This document shows positions 45,969 to 55,592 of a stretch of DNA of 64,000 nucleotides, piece by piece (the first letter of the stretch is position 1; the number at the start of each line of letters is the position of its first letter). A model generated the notes under the pieces. The model saw nothing but the letters and a program-made list of their open reading frames with translations, was not told where the DNA came from and ran no database searches. Location: contig NZ_CP033972.1 in NCBI RefSeq assembly GCF_003855095.1, forward strand, positions 992,001-1,056,000, written 5' to 3'. The translations under genes were made by a program, and so were the position numbers. The DNA is from Gordonia insulae (GTDB lineage Bacteria; Actinomycetota; Actinomycetes; Mycobacteriales; Mycobacteriaceae).

Positions 45969-47246
45969 ATGATCACGATCGGTCGTCACATGCGGGTCGT
46001 CCTCGCCGTCGTCGCGGTGGCGGTGGCCGCGGGCTGCGCGTCGGATGAGCAATCCGCCGGTTCGGCTTCGAGCCCGGGGTCGGACACCGCAGCGGATTCC
46101 GCGGCGTCCGGCGCACCGCCCGAGCCGGTGGTGACCCCGGTGGTGGGCTCGGTGATGTTCGACCCGACGCCTTTCGCGGGTTCCGATGGCGACACGCACC
46201 TCGTCTACGAGGTCACGCTGACCAATTTCACGCCCACGGACGCCACGGTCAGCTCGGTCCGCGTCCTCGACGCGGCCGGCGACGCCTCGTTGGAATCCCT
46301 GGACGCGTCGGCGGTCGCGGCACGACTCAAGCCCGTCGGTCGCCCGGTGAGCGTCACGCCCGGGGCACCGGAGGGTTATTCGAACATCCTCGGCGGCGGT
46401 CAGGTGGGCACATTGTTTCTCCACGTGACGCTGCCCGGGGGCGCGACACCGCCGGCTGAGCTCATCCACGAGGTCGCCGTCCGCGTGACCGGCCCGTCCG
46501 GCGAGCAGACGATCACCGAGAGGATCGCGCCGACCGAGGTCGACGACCGCACGGTGCCGGTGCTGGGCGCGCCGCTGCGGGGCGAGCGTTACATCGCGGC
46601 CGACGCCTGTTGCGATGCCGTCCGGCACACCCGAGCGATGCTGCCGGTCAACGGCGCACCGGAGCTGGCACAGCGATATGCCGTCGACTGGGAGCAGGCC
46701 GATGCGCAGGGTCGCATCTACGTCGGCGATCGTCGGGACCCGTCGAGCTACCAGATCTTCGGCGACGATGCCCTCGCGGTGGCCGACGGCACGGTGGTGG
46801 CCAGCCGCAACGACCTCCCCGAACAGACGCCGGGCACCTATCCCGAGGGCATCGACATCGCCGACGCCGACGGCAACAACCTGGTGCTCGACATCGGCGA
46901 CGGCTTCTACGTCAACTACGCCCACATGCAACCCGGCTCGGTGCGCTTCGCCCCCGGGGACCGGATCCGTCAGGGCGACGTGATCGGCAAGGTCGGCAAC
47001 ACCGGGAACTCGGTGGCCCCACACCTGCACGTGCACGTGATGAACGGCCCGTCGTTCCTCGCCTCGCAAGGTGTGCCCAGCGTCACCCACCGATTCACCA
47101 TCACCGGACGCGTCGCGAGCACCGCCGCATTCGACGCCGCCGAGGGGGAGGGCGTGCCGCTGGTCATGGCCCCGGGCGCGCCGACCGGCGAGCGCACGGA
47201 CGAGATGATCCTCGATCAGAACGTCGTGACGTTCGCCGCAGGCTGA
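45969..47246 (+). CDS. M23-family (LytM-like) lipoprotein, possibly inactive
   Basis: A 425-residue predicted lipoprotein: signal segment MRVVLAVVAVAVA with lipobox AAGC, a Ser/Ala/Gly linker, an unassigned beta-rich region (about 60-200), and a C-terminal M23 peptidase fold. In the M23 part, AVDW gives the zinc Asp and HLHVHV the HxH pair, while YVNYAHMQPGSV and GNTGNSVAPHLH are typical framing motifs. The first zinc His expected four residues before the Asp is Arg (QRYAVD), so metal binding may be altered. ATG 45990 is an alternative start. It may bind or cut peptidoglycan at the cell surface. Confidence 0.8.
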   Translation: MITIGRHMRVVLAVVAVAVAAGCASDEQSAGSASSPGSDTAADSAASGAPPEPVVTPVVGSVMFDPTPFAGSDGDTHLVYEVTLTNFTPTDATVSSVRVLDAAGDASLESLDASAVAARLKPVGRPVSVTPGAPEGYSNILGGGQVGTLFLHVTLPGGATPPAELIHEVAVRVTGPSGEQTITERIAPTEVDDRTVPVLGAPLRGERYIAADACCDAVRHTRAMLPVNGAPELAQRYAVDWEQADAQGRIYVGDRRDPSSYQIFGDDALAVADGTVVASRNDLPEQTPGTYPEGIDIADADGNNLVLDIGDGFYVNYAHMQPGSVRFAPGDRIRQGDVIGKVGNTGNSVAPHLHVHVMNGPSFLASQGVPSVTHRFTITGRVASTAAFDAAEGEGVPLVMAPGAPTGERTDEMILDQNVVTFAAG

Positions 47247-47324
47247 GCGGGCCGTCGGCAGCCCAATCGTCATCGCGGGCGCGCTCGGCTGGACATGCGC
47301 GTCCTCATCCGTACGGTCGGAGTC

Positions 47325-48272
47325 ATGACGGCACACGACATCGCATTCGAATGGACGGAGACAAACCGCGAGTGGCTCATCGAGAATCCGATCAGGATCG
47401 TGGCCTACATCGCCGTGGCGCTCATCGTGCGGTTCCTGTTGCATCGTGCGATCGACCGCGCCACCAGACGTCCCCAGCCGGCGACCGGGAGCAGCTCGGA
47501 GTCGCGGAAACCGGCCCTGCTGCGGCACCTGCGTGAACGTACGCCGTCGTCGGGCCGTAGCGCCGCGGTGATGGAACGTCGAGCCCAGCGCGCCAAGACC
47601 ATCGGTTCGGTGCTCAAGTCGACGGTCTCGATCATCCTGCTGGCCTGGGTGATCCTGTCGGTCCTCAGTGTGCTCGGCGTCAACATCGCACCGTTCATCG
47701 CCTCGGCCGGCATCGTGGGTCTGGCGATCGGTTTCGGCGCGCAGAACCTGGTCCGCGACTTCGTGTCCGGTGTGTTCATGCTCCTCGAGGACCAGTACGG
47801 CGTCGGCGACGTCGTCGACCTCGGCGAGGCCGCAGGCGAGGTCGAGTCCGTCGGCCTACGGGTCACCACGCTGCGCGACATCGACGGCACCCTCTGGTAC
47901 GTGCGCAACGGCGAGATCGTGCGGGTCGGCAACATGAGTCAGGAGTACGCCGTCGCCCGTGTCGAGGTCCTCGTCGCACCCACCGCCGACATCGACCGGG
48001 CCGAGGAGGTCGCGCTGACCGCGGCCAACGCGGCGTTGGCCGAGGAGCCGGTGGTCGGCGACGTCCTCGGGCAGGCCGAGATGCTCGGCGTCCAGGAGGT
48101 GTCGCCGTATCAGATCACGCTGCGTCTGACCGTGAAGACCAAGCCGAACACCCAGTGGGCGACGCAGCGGCTGCTACGCCGCGCGATCCTGCAGTCCTAC
48201 GAGGAGCACGGCATCGAACTGCCGCATCCGTTGGGGCGTTTCGTCGGCGCCGCGCCGGGATCCGCGGAGTAG
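47325..48272 (+). CDS. MscS-family mechanosensitive ion channel
   Basis: A 315-residue small-conductance mechanosensitive channel. It has an N-terminal hydrophobic helix (IRIVAYIAVALIVRFLL), a basic Arg-rich linker, and a second segment TVSIILLAWVILSVLSVLGV. The MscS pore helix follows (FIASAGIVGLAIGFGAQNLVRDFVSG), then the beta domain (YGVGDVVDLGEAAGEVESVGLRVTTLRDIDG). It protects the cell from hypo-osmotic shock. An in-frame ATG at 47295 would add ten residues; no clear ribosome site separates the two. It converges on the thiolase gene. Confidence 0.9.
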   Translation: MTAHDIAFEWTETNREWLIENPIRIVAYIAVALIVRFLLHRAIDRATRRPQPATGSSSESRKPALLRHLRERTPSSGRSAAVMERRAQRAKTIGSVLKSTVSIILLAWVILSVLSVLGVNIAPFIASAGIVGLAIGFGAQNLVRDFVSGVFMLLEDQYGVGDVVDLGEAAGEVESVGLRVTTLRDIDGTLWYVRNGEIVRVGNMSQEYAVARVEVLVAPTADIDRAEEVALTAANAALAEEPVVGDVLGQAEMLGVQEVSPYQITLRLTVKTKPNTQWATQRLLRRAILQSYEEHGIELPHPLGRFVGAAPGSAE

Positions 48273-48296
48273 GGCCCCGCGGCCCGGCGCGTCCGG

Positions 48297-49442
48297 TCAG
48301 CGCGACACGATGGTTGCCGACGCCGTCCCGGGTGCCCCGTAGACCTGCGCGAGCCCGACCCTGGGATTGCCCGGCACCTGTCGGTCGCCGGCCTCCCCGC
48401 GGAGTTGGCGCACGAGTTCGTGCATCTGACGTAGGCCGGACGCCCCGATGGGCTCGCCGTTGGCGATCAGACCGCCATCGGTGTTGATCGGGATCGACCC
48501 GGTGATCTCGGTCGCGCCGTCGGCGAGCAGCTGTTCCTGCTCGCCGTCCTTGCACAGTCCGGTCTCGGCCATGTGGATGATCTCGGCGCCCGCGTCGGTG
48601 TCCTGCAGTTGTGCGATGTCGATGTCCTCGGGCCCGATGCCGGCGCGCTCGTAGGCCGCCTTCGCGGCGTAGACGGTCGGCGACACGTCCTCCTCGATCG
48701 GCGCCGACGTCGCGTGCACCTCGTAGGCGCCGTACCGTCGGGTGCGGATCTCACTGGCGCGCAAGAAGACCGGCTTGTCGGTGAACTTGTGCGCCAGGTC
48801 GCCGCGACACATGATCACCGCAGCCGCGCCCTCGTCGGGCGAGCAGAACATGTACTGGGTCAACGGGTAGTTGACCATCGGCGAGCCGAGGATGGTCTCT
48901 TCCGGAATCGGGCTGCGGCGGAAGGCGTTCGGATTGCGCTCCCCGTTGCGGAAGTTCTTCGCCGCGACCTTCGCGAGGGTGGCGGGGGAGATGTTGTGGT
49001 CGTGGATGTAGCGATTGGCCTTCATCCCGAAGAACTTGGTGGTCAGGAACTGGCCGTTCTCTGCATACCACTGGGGCAGTGCGAGCTTCGCCGGATTGTC
49101 GGTGAACGCGCCCCGCGGATGCTTGTCCATCCCGACGGCGATCCCGATGTCGTAGGTGCCGAGACGGATGGTGTCCGCGGTCTGTTGGATGGCGCTGGCC
49201 GAGGTGGCGCAGGCGTTGAAGACGTTGGTGAAGGTGATCCCGGTGAGCCCGACGAGGCGGGTGACCGCGTCCGGGTTGGAGATCTCGTAGCTGCCGCCGA
49301 AGCCGAATTGAATGTCCTGCCATGTCAATCCGGCATCGGTCAACGCCAGTTGGATGGCGTCGGCACCCATCTCCATCGCGGTCTTGTCGAACCGTCCGAA
49401 GGGATGCAGGCCTACGCCGATGATGGCGACGTCGTTCGTCAT
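48297..49442 (-). CDS. Thiolase-like acetyl-CoA acetyltransferase (SCP2-type)
   Basis: A 381-residue thiolase-superfamily protein starting at ATG 49442. It has the active-site cysteine in NVFNACATSASA (near residue 78), the PDEGAAAVIM core segment, and a NTDGGLIANGEPIGASG C-terminal motif with the catalytic glycine-rich loop. This branch (lipid-transfer/SCP-x thiolases) is common in actinobacteria with many fatty acid or sterol degradation genes. It follows the DUF35 OB-fold gene by 15 bases; thiolase-DUF35 pairs form complexes in steroid side-chain and acyl-CoA metabolism. The specific substrate is not readable. Confidence 0.87.
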   Translation of the reverse strand: MTNDVAIIGVGLHPFGRFDKTAMEMGADAIQLALTDAGLTWQDIQFGFGGSYEISNPDAVTRLVGLTGITFTNVFNACATSASAIQQTADTIRLGTYDIGIAVGMDKHPRGAFTDNPAKLALPQWYAENGQFLTTKFFGMKANRYIHDHNISPATLAKVAAKNFRNGERNPNAFRRSPIPEETILGSPMVNYPLTQYMFCSPDEGAAAVIMCRGDLAHKFTDKPVFLRASEIRTRRYGAYEVHATSAPIEEDVSPTVYAAKAAYERAGIGPEDIDIAQLQDTDAGAEIIHMAETGLCKDGEQEQLLADGATEITGSIPINTDGGLIANGEPIGASGLRQMHELVRQLRGEAGDRQVPGNPRVGLAQVYGAPGTASATIVSR

Positions 49443-49457
49443 GGGGGTCCTCTCGGG

Positions 49458-49871
49458 TCAGGCCGGTGCGAAGGCGAAGGTGTAGATCTCGTCGCCGTCG
49501 TCGTCGGTGGCGAACGGGATCATGGTCAGCTCGACCTTCTGGCCGAACGCCAGTCGGGCGGGGTCGTTCTCGGTGAGACGGCCCTCGACACGCACCACGT
49601 CATCGAGCTGGACGAGTCCGACACCGAACGGCACGAAATCGTCGCCGACGGGACCCGCGTAGGGCGCTCCCGGCGGGAACCCCTGCACCGTCCATGCGAC
49701 GAGGGTTCCGGTGCGCGGCAGGCGGGTGTCGGCCATGCCGCCGGTGCCGCACTTGGGGCAGTGGCTCTGCGCCGGGAAGGTGACGAACTCGCAGCTGCCG
49801 CACGTGCTGCCGATGAGCTGCGCCTCCTTGTCGGGCCACGTCGAGATCTCGGGCGCCAGCGCCTTGGGCAT
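49458..49871 (-). CDS. DUF35 Zn-ribbon/OB-fold acyl-CoA-associated protein
   Basis: A 137-residue protein with an N-terminal helix, a rubredoxin-like zinc ribbon (CGSCEFVTFPAQSHCPKCG) and a C-terminal OB-fold (GTLVAWTVQGFPPGAPYAG, VPFGVGLVQLDDVVRVEGRL), the DUF35 arrangement. Such proteins partner thiolases, aldolases or hydratases acting on CoA esters. ATG 49871 is preceded by GGAGGAAT at a good distance. It is the first gene of a two-gene operon with the thiolase. The 155-base region upstream (49872-50026) contains an AT-rich patch (ATATTACAATT) that may hold its promoter. Confidence 0.88.
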   Translation of the reverse strand: MPKALAPEISTWPDKEAQLIGSTCGSCEFVTFPAQSHCPKCGTGGMADTRLPRTGTLVAWTVQGFPPGAPYAGPVGDDFVPFGVGLVQLDDVVRVEGRLTENDPARLAFGQKVELTMIPFATDDDGDEIYTFAFAPA

Positions 49872-50026
49872 GTCGATTCCTCCGCGATCGGTCGATCAAT
49901 GATTCTGCGCAAGCGTATATTACAATTCCGAAGATGGAAATGTCATTCTCGCGGTGCAACGACGAGCCACCGCCGACAGCCCTGGCGGGCACGGACAGAA
50001 GGACATGAACAGATGACGGCACGGAC

Positions 50027-50057
50027 AAAAAAGACCCCGGCCGCCGGCCGGGGTCTT
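50027..50057 (-). terminator. Intrinsic terminator of tRNA-Leu
   Basis: On the minus strand a 12-base-pair GC-rich stem (arms 50031-50042 and 50046-50057, three-base loop) is followed by six T residues (50027-50032). It lies just downstream of the tRNA-Leu 3' end. Confidence 0.9.
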
Positions 50058-50065
50058 CCATGTGG

Positions 50066-50151
50066 TGTCCGAGGGGGGACTTGAACCCCCACGCCCGTTA
50101 ATAGGGCACTAGCACCTCAAGCTAGCGCGTCTGCCATTCCGCCACTCGGAC
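50066..50151 (-). tRNA. tRNA-Leu (anticodon GAG)
   Basis: The minus strand folds as an 86-base class II tRNA. The acceptor stem is GTCCGAG/CTCGGAC, the D-arm contains TGGCGGAATGGCAGACG, and the anticodon stem CTAGC/GCTAG encloses loop TTGAGGT with anticodon GAG (bases 50116-50118 on the plus strand). The long variable arm is TGCCCTATTAACGGGCG, and the T-arm is GGGGGTTCAAGTCCCCC. The discriminator A (50066) is followed by an encoded CCA (50063-50065). It reads CUC leucine codons, which are abundant in this GC-rich genome. Confidence 0.98.
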
Positions 50152-50218
50152 CTGTCTTCAGTGCGGCACCACAGTAACCGAGGTTGCCCGCCTATCCCAA
50201 ATCCCGTAGGAGTGGGGG

Positions 50219-51565
50219 GTGACTTCCCAGCCCGATACCGGTCGCGCCGTCGACGAAGTGGTCGATCTCGTCGGTCGGCTGATCCGTTTCGACACCACCA
50301 ACACCGGCGAGCCGGAGACCACCAGGGGCGAGGAAGAGTGCGCCAAATGGGTGGCGCAGCTTCTCGAGGAGGTCGGGTACACCACCCAGTACGTGGAGTC
50401 AGGCCGGCCGGGGCGGGGCAACGTGTTCGCCCGCCTCGCCGGTCCCCCGGATTCCGACCGTGGCGCCCTGCTGGTGCATTCGCACCTCGACGTCGTGCCG
50501 GCCGAACCGTCGGACTGGAGCGTTCACCCGTTCTCCGGGTCGGTGAAGGACGGCTACATCTGGGGCCGTGGCGCCGTCGACATGAAGGACATGGTCGGGA
50601 TGGCGCTGGCGTTGGCGCGCCAGTTCAAACGCGACGGCACCGTCCCGCCGCGCGAGTTGGTCTTCGCCTTCCTGGCCGACGAGGAGGCCGGCGGGACGTG
50701 GGGGTCGCACTGGCTGGTGGACAACCGCCCCGATCTGTTCGAGGGCATCACCGAGGCAGTCGGTGAGGTCGGCGGATTCTCGCTGACCGTCGACCGCCCG
50801 GACGGCGAGCAGCGGCGTCTCTATCTGGTCGAGACGGCCGAGAAGGGACTGTCCTGGATGCGGCTGACGGCGGACGCCAGCGCGGGTCACGGGTCGTTCC
50901 TGCACGAGGACAACGCGGTCACCGAGGTCGCCGAGGCCGTCGCGCGGATCGGACGACACACCTTCCCGCTCGTGATGACCGAGTCGGTGAGCGAGTTCCT
51001 CGCGGCGGTGTCCGGCGAGACCGGCCTCGATCTGCGGCCGGACGCACCCGATCTGGACACGACCTTGTTCAAGCTCGGCAACCTCGCCCGGATCATCGGT
51101 GCGACACTGCGCGACACGGCGAACCCGACGATGCTGAAGGCGGGCTACAAGGCCAACGTGATCCCGCAGAAGGCCGAGGCGGTGATCGACTGCCGGGTGT
51201 TGCCCGGCCGGCAGGCCGAATTCGAGAAGGAGATCGACGAACTCCTCGGCCCCAACGTGCGGCGCGAGTGGATCACCCATCTCGATTCGTACGAGACCAC
51301 GTTCGACGGGCATCTCGTCGATGCGATGAACGATGCGATCCTCGCCCACGATCCGCAGGGCAAGACGGTGCCGTACATGCTCTCGGGCGGCACGGACGCG
51401 AAGGCGTTCGCGAAGCTCGGGGTCCGATGCTTCGGTTTCGCCCCCCTGCAACTGCCGCCGGACCTCGACTTCGCGGCGCTGTTCCACGGCGTCGACGAGC
51501 GCGTGCCCGTCGATGCCGTGTTGTTCGGAACAAAGGTGTTCGAGCACTTTCTGTTGCACAGTTGA
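50219..51565 (+). CDS. M20-family metallopeptidase/deacylase
   Basis: A 448-residue M20/M25/M40 family hydrolase. The metal-binding motifs are HSHLDVVP (His, Asp), GRGAVDMKD (bridging Asp) and LADEEAGG (catalytic Glu-Glu). SGGTDAKAF near the C-terminus supplies the last ligand region. Members include dipeptidases, ArgE-like deacetylases and carboxypeptidases; the actual substrate is unknown. GTG 50219 follows a GGAGTGGGG ribosome site. The gene diverges from tRNA-Leu, with 67 bases between them. Confidence 0.9.
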   Translation: MTSQPDTGRAVDEVVDLVGRLIRFDTTNTGEPETTRGEEECAKWVAQLLEEVGYTTQYVESGRPGRGNVFARLAGPPDSDRGALLVHSHLDVVPAEPSDWSVHPFSGSVKDGYIWGRGAVDMKDMVGMALALARQFKRDGTVPPRELVFAFLADEEAGGTWGSHWLVDNRPDLFEGITEAVGEVGGFSLTVDRPDGEQRRLYLVETAEKGLSWMRLTADASAGHGSFLHEDNAVTEVAEAVARIGRHTFPLVMTESVSEFLAAVSGETGLDLRPDAPDLDTTLFKLGNLARIIGATLRDTANPTMLKAGYKANVIPQKAEAVIDCRVLPGRQAEFEKEIDELLGPNVRREWITHLDSYETTFDGHLVDAMNDAILAHDPQGKTVPYMLSGGTDAKAFAKLGVRCFGFAPLQLPPDLDFAALFHGVDERVPVDAVLFGTKVFEHFLLHS

Positions 51566-51642
51566 ACCACCCCGACCGGGGCGCCGACGAGGTGTCGGTG
51601 TCCGGTCGACGAATCCCGCGGCGACGCGAGAAAGGTGATCTG

Positions 51643-52185
51643 ATGTCCTTCAATCCCTATGACCCGCTGCCGGATCTGCCCGGCTTCACGCTGACCTCGG
51701 ACAGCATGTCCGACGGTGGATCGCTGCGGAACCAACAGGTGAGCGGTCTGATGGGGGCCGGCGGCGAAGACCTGTCACCGCAGCTGAGCTGGTCCGGATT
51801 CCCTTCGGCCACCAAGAGTTTCGCGGTGACCGTCTACGATCCGGATGCGCCGACCGCGTCCGGCTTCTGGCACTGGGCGGTCGCCGACGTCCCGGCGTCG
51901 GTGACGTCGCTGCCCGAAGGTGCCGGCGCCGAATCCGGCAGCGGCCTGCCCGACGGTGCCGTCACGCTCGCCAACGACGCGGCGATGAAGCGCTACGTCG
52001 GGGCGGCCCCGCCGCCGGGGCACGGCCCGCACCGCTATTTCGTCGTGGTGCACGCCGTGGATGTCGAATCGCTGGGTCTGCCGGACGGTGCCACGCCCGC
52101 CTACCTGGGGTTCAACCTCTTCTCGCACGCGATCGCGCGCGCGACGATCGTCGGCACCTACGAACAGGCCTCCGAGGACGTCTGA
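51643..52185 (+). CDS. YbhB/YbcL family PEBP-like protein
   Basis: A 180-residue phosphatidylethanolamine-binding-protein (Raf kinase inhibitor-like) family member. It shows the PEBP landmarks [34 protein letters not shown] and [18 protein letters not shown], which form the anion-binding pocket. Bacterial function is not established. ATG 51643 follows AAAGGTGA at 7 bases. It lies 77 bases after the M20 peptidase gene on the same strand. Confidence 0.9.
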   Translation: MSFNPYDPLPDLPGFTLTSDSMSDGGSLRNQQVSGLMGAGGEDLSPQLSWSGFPSATKSFAVTVYDPDAPTASGFWHWAVADVPASVTSLPEGAGAESGSGLPDGAVTLANDAAMKRYVGAAPPPGHGPHRYFVVVHAVDVESLGLPDGATPAYLGFNLFSHAIARATIVGTYEQASEDV

Positions 52186-52326
52186 GCGGCGGGGCGCGGA
52201 CGGGTCCGCGTCACGCCCGCACGATGGCGCGCCGGGCAACCGGTGCGCCATCGGCGTCCGAGGGGCCGGACGCCGATCGGTACCATCACGGCTCAGATGT
52301 TGTCGGGGGACTCGAGGGGGACTGTG

Positions 52327-54210
52327 GTGGGGGAGATCTCGCGGCGTGCACTGCTGGTCGGCGGTCTCGCGCTCGGTGGACTGGCGGCGACCGAGGCAGC
52401 GGGTACGGCAGCCGCTCGCCCACCGTCGGTGCCGTTGCCGCCGCTGCCGGGTAACCTGCCGCCACAACCCCAACCACCGTTCAACAGTCCACTGAACTTC
52501 GCGTCGCCGCAGCTGCCACGATTCGTCGACGACCTCGTGGTGATGCCGAGCGCGGCGGCCGGTGGTCTGCTCGTGGCCCGGGAGTCGGTCCACAGGTATC
52601 ACCGGGATCTGCCCGTCACACGCGCGTGGGGATACGGCCCGCACATCAACGGCCCCGTCCTGGAAGCGCAGTCGGAGGTCGAGGCGCGGATCGGCTTCCG
52701 CAACGAACTCGGCCGCCATGTGCTGGCCGCCGACGTGGACACCACGATGATGGGTGTCGGCGAGGCCGACCGGGTGCGTCCGCGCATGGTGGTCCACCTG
52801 CACGGCGCCCCGACCCGGCCCGATCACGACGGCCACCCGATGATCAGTTGGCGCCCCGGCGCGACCGCGCAGCACCGGTACGACAACCGGCAGGAGGCCG
52901 CCACCCTCTGGTATCACGATCACGCGATGGGGATCACCCGCCTCAACGTGCAGGCCGGGCTGGCGGGCTTCTACCTCGTGCGCGATCGGTTCGACACCGG
53001 CCGCGCCGACAACCCGCTCGGACTCCCGGCGGGTGACCACGAACTGCCGCTGATGATCGCCGACCGTACGTTCAACGCCGACGGCACGTTGCAGGCGCGG
53101 CAGGTCGTCTTCCTCCCGCAGGGCGGCAACCAGGGCGGACTCTGGGGTGACGTCGCGGTGGTCAACGGGGTCGCGTGGCCCACGCACGACGTCGCCCGCG
53201 GCCTGTACCGGCTGCGCCTCTGCAACGGCGCGAACTCACGGACGTTTCGGCTGGCCTTCGGCAACGGCATGCGTTTCTGGGTGATCGGCAGCGACCAGGG
53301 TCTGCTCGAACATCCGGAACCGATCACCGCCCTCACCCTGGTTCCCGGCGAACGTGCCGACGTGCTCGTCGATTTCGGTTCGCTCGGCGACGGAGAGGCG
53401 GTGGAACTGTGCAACGTCGCGTCGAACAGCATCGGCAACACCCTGTTCATGGTCCCGCCGCTGACCTCGGTCATGCGATTCGTGGCACGGGGGCGGCCGA
53501 TGCGCACCGGCGCGGTCCCGACGCGCCTGCGGGGTCGCCCGGGCCTCCCGCCGGCGTTGCCGAAACCCGCTCCGCCGCAGCGTCGCCGCACGATGACGCT
53601 GATGTGGACGGCGAACGCCGCGCACTCGTTGCCGTTGCCGATCCGGGCGATGCTGCTCATCAACAATCTCGGGTTCATGTCCGACGACGTCGAGGTCGTC
53701 CGGGCGGGCACGGTCGAACGATGGGACATCGTCAACACCCTGCCGTTCGAACATCCGATCCACATCCACCTCGCCAGGTTCCGGGTGATCGGGCGCCGGG
53801 CACTGAACTCCGCCGCGTACATGGCGGCCGACCCGCCGCCGGTCGACGTCGACCGCCGGTGGGCGCCTCCGGCGGATCGTTTCGTCTTCGGGCCGACACA
53901 GCCGCCGGAGCCGGCCGAACGCGGGTACAAGGACACCGTGCACTGCCCGGAGGATTCGGTGACCAGCCTGTTGGTCGAATGGCCGTCCGCGTCGGACCTG
54001 GGATTCGATCCGGATGCCGTGATCCGGGTGCCGGCGGGTGCCGAGTCGGTCCGGATGGAGTCGGCGGGCGGTGCGCATGCCGGTGCCGGCCCGCGCCACC
54101 AGGTCCACCGCGGCCACCACCACACAGGGATCAAAGGCTATGTGTGGCACTGCCACAACCTCGACCACGAGGATCACGACATGATGCAGCGGATCCGGGT
54201 GAAAGCCTGA
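52327..54210 (+). CDS. Tat-exported multicopper oxidase
   Basis: A protein of about 627 residues with a twin-arginine signal (SRRALLVGG, followed by an Ala-rich h-region) and a Pro-rich linker. The cupredoxin domains have all four copper motifs: HLHG, WYHDHA, HPIHIH near the C-terminal third, and the final HCHNLDHEDHDMM carrying type 1 and type 3 copper ligands. This resembles CueO/bilirubin-oxidase/PhsA-type oxidases that oxidise metals or phenols outside the membrane. It might act on Fe(II), Cu(I) or catechols. GTG 52327 is preferred because GAGGGGG (52314-52320) lies just upstream; ATG 52297 and GTG 52324 are alternatives. It converges on pyrD with only four bases between stops. Confidence 0.88.
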   Translation: MGEISRRALLVGGLALGGLAATEAAGTAAARPPSVPLPPLPGNLPPQPQPPFNSPLNFASPQLPRFVDDLVVMPSAAAGGLLVARESVHRYHRDLPVTRAWGYGPHINGPVLEAQSEVEARIGFRNELGRHVLAADVDTTMMGVGEADRVRPRMVVHLHGAPTRPDHDGHPMISWRPGATAQHRYDNRQEAATLWYHDHAMGITRLNVQAGLAGFYLVRDRFDTGRADNPLGLPAGDHELPLMIADRTFNADGTLQARQVVFLPQGGNQGGLWGDVAVVNGVAWPTHDVARGLYRLRLCNGANSRTFRLAFGNGMRFWVIGSDQGLLEHPEPITALTLVPGERADVLVDFGSLGDGEAVELCNVASNSIGNTLFMVPPLTSVMRFVARGRPMRTGAVPTRLRGRPGLPPALPKPAPPQRRRTMTLMWTANAAHSLPLPIRAMLLINNLGFMSDDVEVVRAGTVERWDIVNTLPFEHPIHIHLARFRVIGRRALNSAAYMAADPPPVDVDRRWAPPADRFVFGPTQPPEPAERGYKDTVHCPEDSVTSLLVEWPSASDLGFDPDAVIRVPAGAESVRMESAGGAHAGAGPRHQVHRGHHHTGIKGYVWHCHNLDHEDHDMMQRIRVKA

Positions 54211-54214
54211 CCGG

Positions 54215-55321
54215 TCAGCCCGAGACGGCGTCGCTGCCGACCGCGTCGGCCACCCCGGCGAAACCGGCGGCACGCACCCGCGCGGCGAGGCCGTCGTGGA
54301 TCTCCTTGGCCCACAAGGGGCCACCGTAGATGAAGCCGGTGTAACCCTGCAGGAGGCTCGCGCCCGCACAGATGCGTTCCCAGGCCTGGTCCGCGGTCTC
54401 GATGCCACCCGCGCTGACCAGGGTCACGCGTCCACCCACCCGCGCGTGGAGGCGCCGCAGGACCTCGAGGGACCGATCGGCCAGCGGCGCGCCGGACAAC
54501 CCGCCCGCGCCCATCGCCGCCACCTCGTCGGCGGGCGTGCGCAACCCGCCGCGGTCGATCGTCGTGTTGGTCGCGACGATGCCGGCCAACCCGAGTTCCA
54601 CGGCGAGATCGGCGACCGCGTCGATGTCCTCGTCGGCGAGATCGGGGGCGATCTTGACCAGCACGGGGACGCTCACCTCGGCCTGCACCGCGGAGAGGAT
54701 GGGCCGCAGCGAATCGACGGCCTGCAGGTCACGCAGGCCGGGTGTGTTGGGTGAACTGACGTTGACGACGACGAAGTCGGCCAGCGGACCCAGCCTGCGG
54801 GCGCTGAAACGATAGTCCTCGACCGCGTCCTCGATCGGCACGACCTTCGTCTTGCCGATGTTCGCACCGATGGGCACGCTCACCGGCCCGGGGCGAAGCG
54901 CCGCGAGGTGCGCGGCGGCGACGGTCGCACCGGGATTGTTGAACCCCATCCGGTTGATCAGTGCGCGGTCCGCAGGCAGCCGGAACAGTCGCGGCGCGGG
55001 ATTGCCCGGTTGCGGGCGACCGGTGATCGTGCCGATCTCGGCGTAGCCGAAACCCAGTTGCCCCCAAGCGTTCACGGCGGACGCGGTCTTGTCGAATCCG
55101 GCCGCGAGGCCCAGTGGGGCGGGGAAGTCGACGCCGAAGACACGTTGGCGCAGCACCGGATCGTGGGTGGCGAACACCTTGGCGGCGAGGAAGCGCAGCA
55201 CTGGATTCCGGCCGGTGAATCCGATGGCCCCGGCCGCGATCGAGTGGATGCGTTCCGGGGACAACAGGAACATCGCCCGCAGCAGGACCGGGTAGAGGAG
55301 ATGGTTGACCCGGCTCAGCAC
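54215..55321 (-). CDS. pyrD: Dihydroorotate dehydrogenase (quinone), class 2
   Basis: A 368-residue membrane-associated flavoenzyme oxidising dihydroorotate to orotate with quinone in pyrimidine synthesis. The N-terminal helical region ([21 protein letters not shown]) is the class 2 membrane-binding domain. [38 protein letters not shown] (with the class 2 catalytic Ser in NVSSPN) and VSAGGIET for FMN follow. Although the frame continues upstream, GTG 55321 gives the family length and slightly overlaps the preceding DUF5703 gene. Confidence 0.95.
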   Translation of the reverse strand: MLSRVNHLLYPVLLRAMFLLSPERIHSIAAGAIGFTGRNPVLRFLAAKVFATHDPVLRQRVFGVDFPAPLGLAAGFDKTASAVNAWGQLGFGYAEIGTITGRPQPGNPAPRLFRLPADRALINRMGFNNPGATVAAAHLAALRPGPVSVPIGANIGKTKVVPIEDAVEDYRFSARRLGPLADFVVVNVSSPNTPGLRDLQAVDSLRPILSAVQAEVSVPVLVKIAPDLADEDIDAVADLAVELGLAGIVATNTTIDRGGLRTPADEVAAMGAGGLSGAPLADRSLEVLRRLHARVGGRVTLVSAGGIETADQAWERICAGASLLQGYTGFIYGGPLWAKEIHDGLAARVRAAGFAGVADAVGSDAVSG

Positions 55322-55590
55322 GCGGCCGCCCCCGCATCGGGGGCGTGCGGGACCTGGCCGCGCATGCGTGGCGGTTTCCGTCGGCGCAACAGGACTTTCC
55401 GGGTGCCGTCGGAGTAGAGCCGGACGCGTTTGAGCTCCCACCCGCCGAACTCCGCCTCGATCGACAGCCGCATCGACGCGGTGATCCGCGTGACGTCGGG
55501 CGGCAGGGTGAGCAGCACACATTCGTGGTCGTCGGTGGTGACCTCCCATCCGCGTGGATGGCGCGAGCCGAATCGTGCGCTAGGCGACAT
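55315..55590 (-). CDS. DUF5703-type small conserved protein
   Basis: A 91-residue small protein without signal or membrane segment. The core REVTTDDHE..-type stretch (here [18 protein letters not shown]), the [23 protein letters not shown] segment and a basic tail fit the actinobacterial DUF5703 family. It is squeezed between the beta-propeller lipoprotein gene and pyrD, overlapping pyrD by seven bases. GTG 55596, which overlaps the upstream stop, is an alternative start to ATG 55590. Its function is unknown. Confidence 0.75.
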   Translation of the reverse strand: MSPSARFGSRHPRGWEVTTDDHECVLLTLPPDVTRITASMRLSIEAEFGGWELKRVRLYSDGTRKVLLRRRKPPRMRGQVPHAPDAGAAAC

Positions 55591-55592
55591 GA

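Noticed and set aside
45096..47528. Minus-strand frame of 810 codons across the nucleoside hydrolase and M23 genes
   Set aside because: It spans two well-supported genes on different strands and has low-complexity composition.
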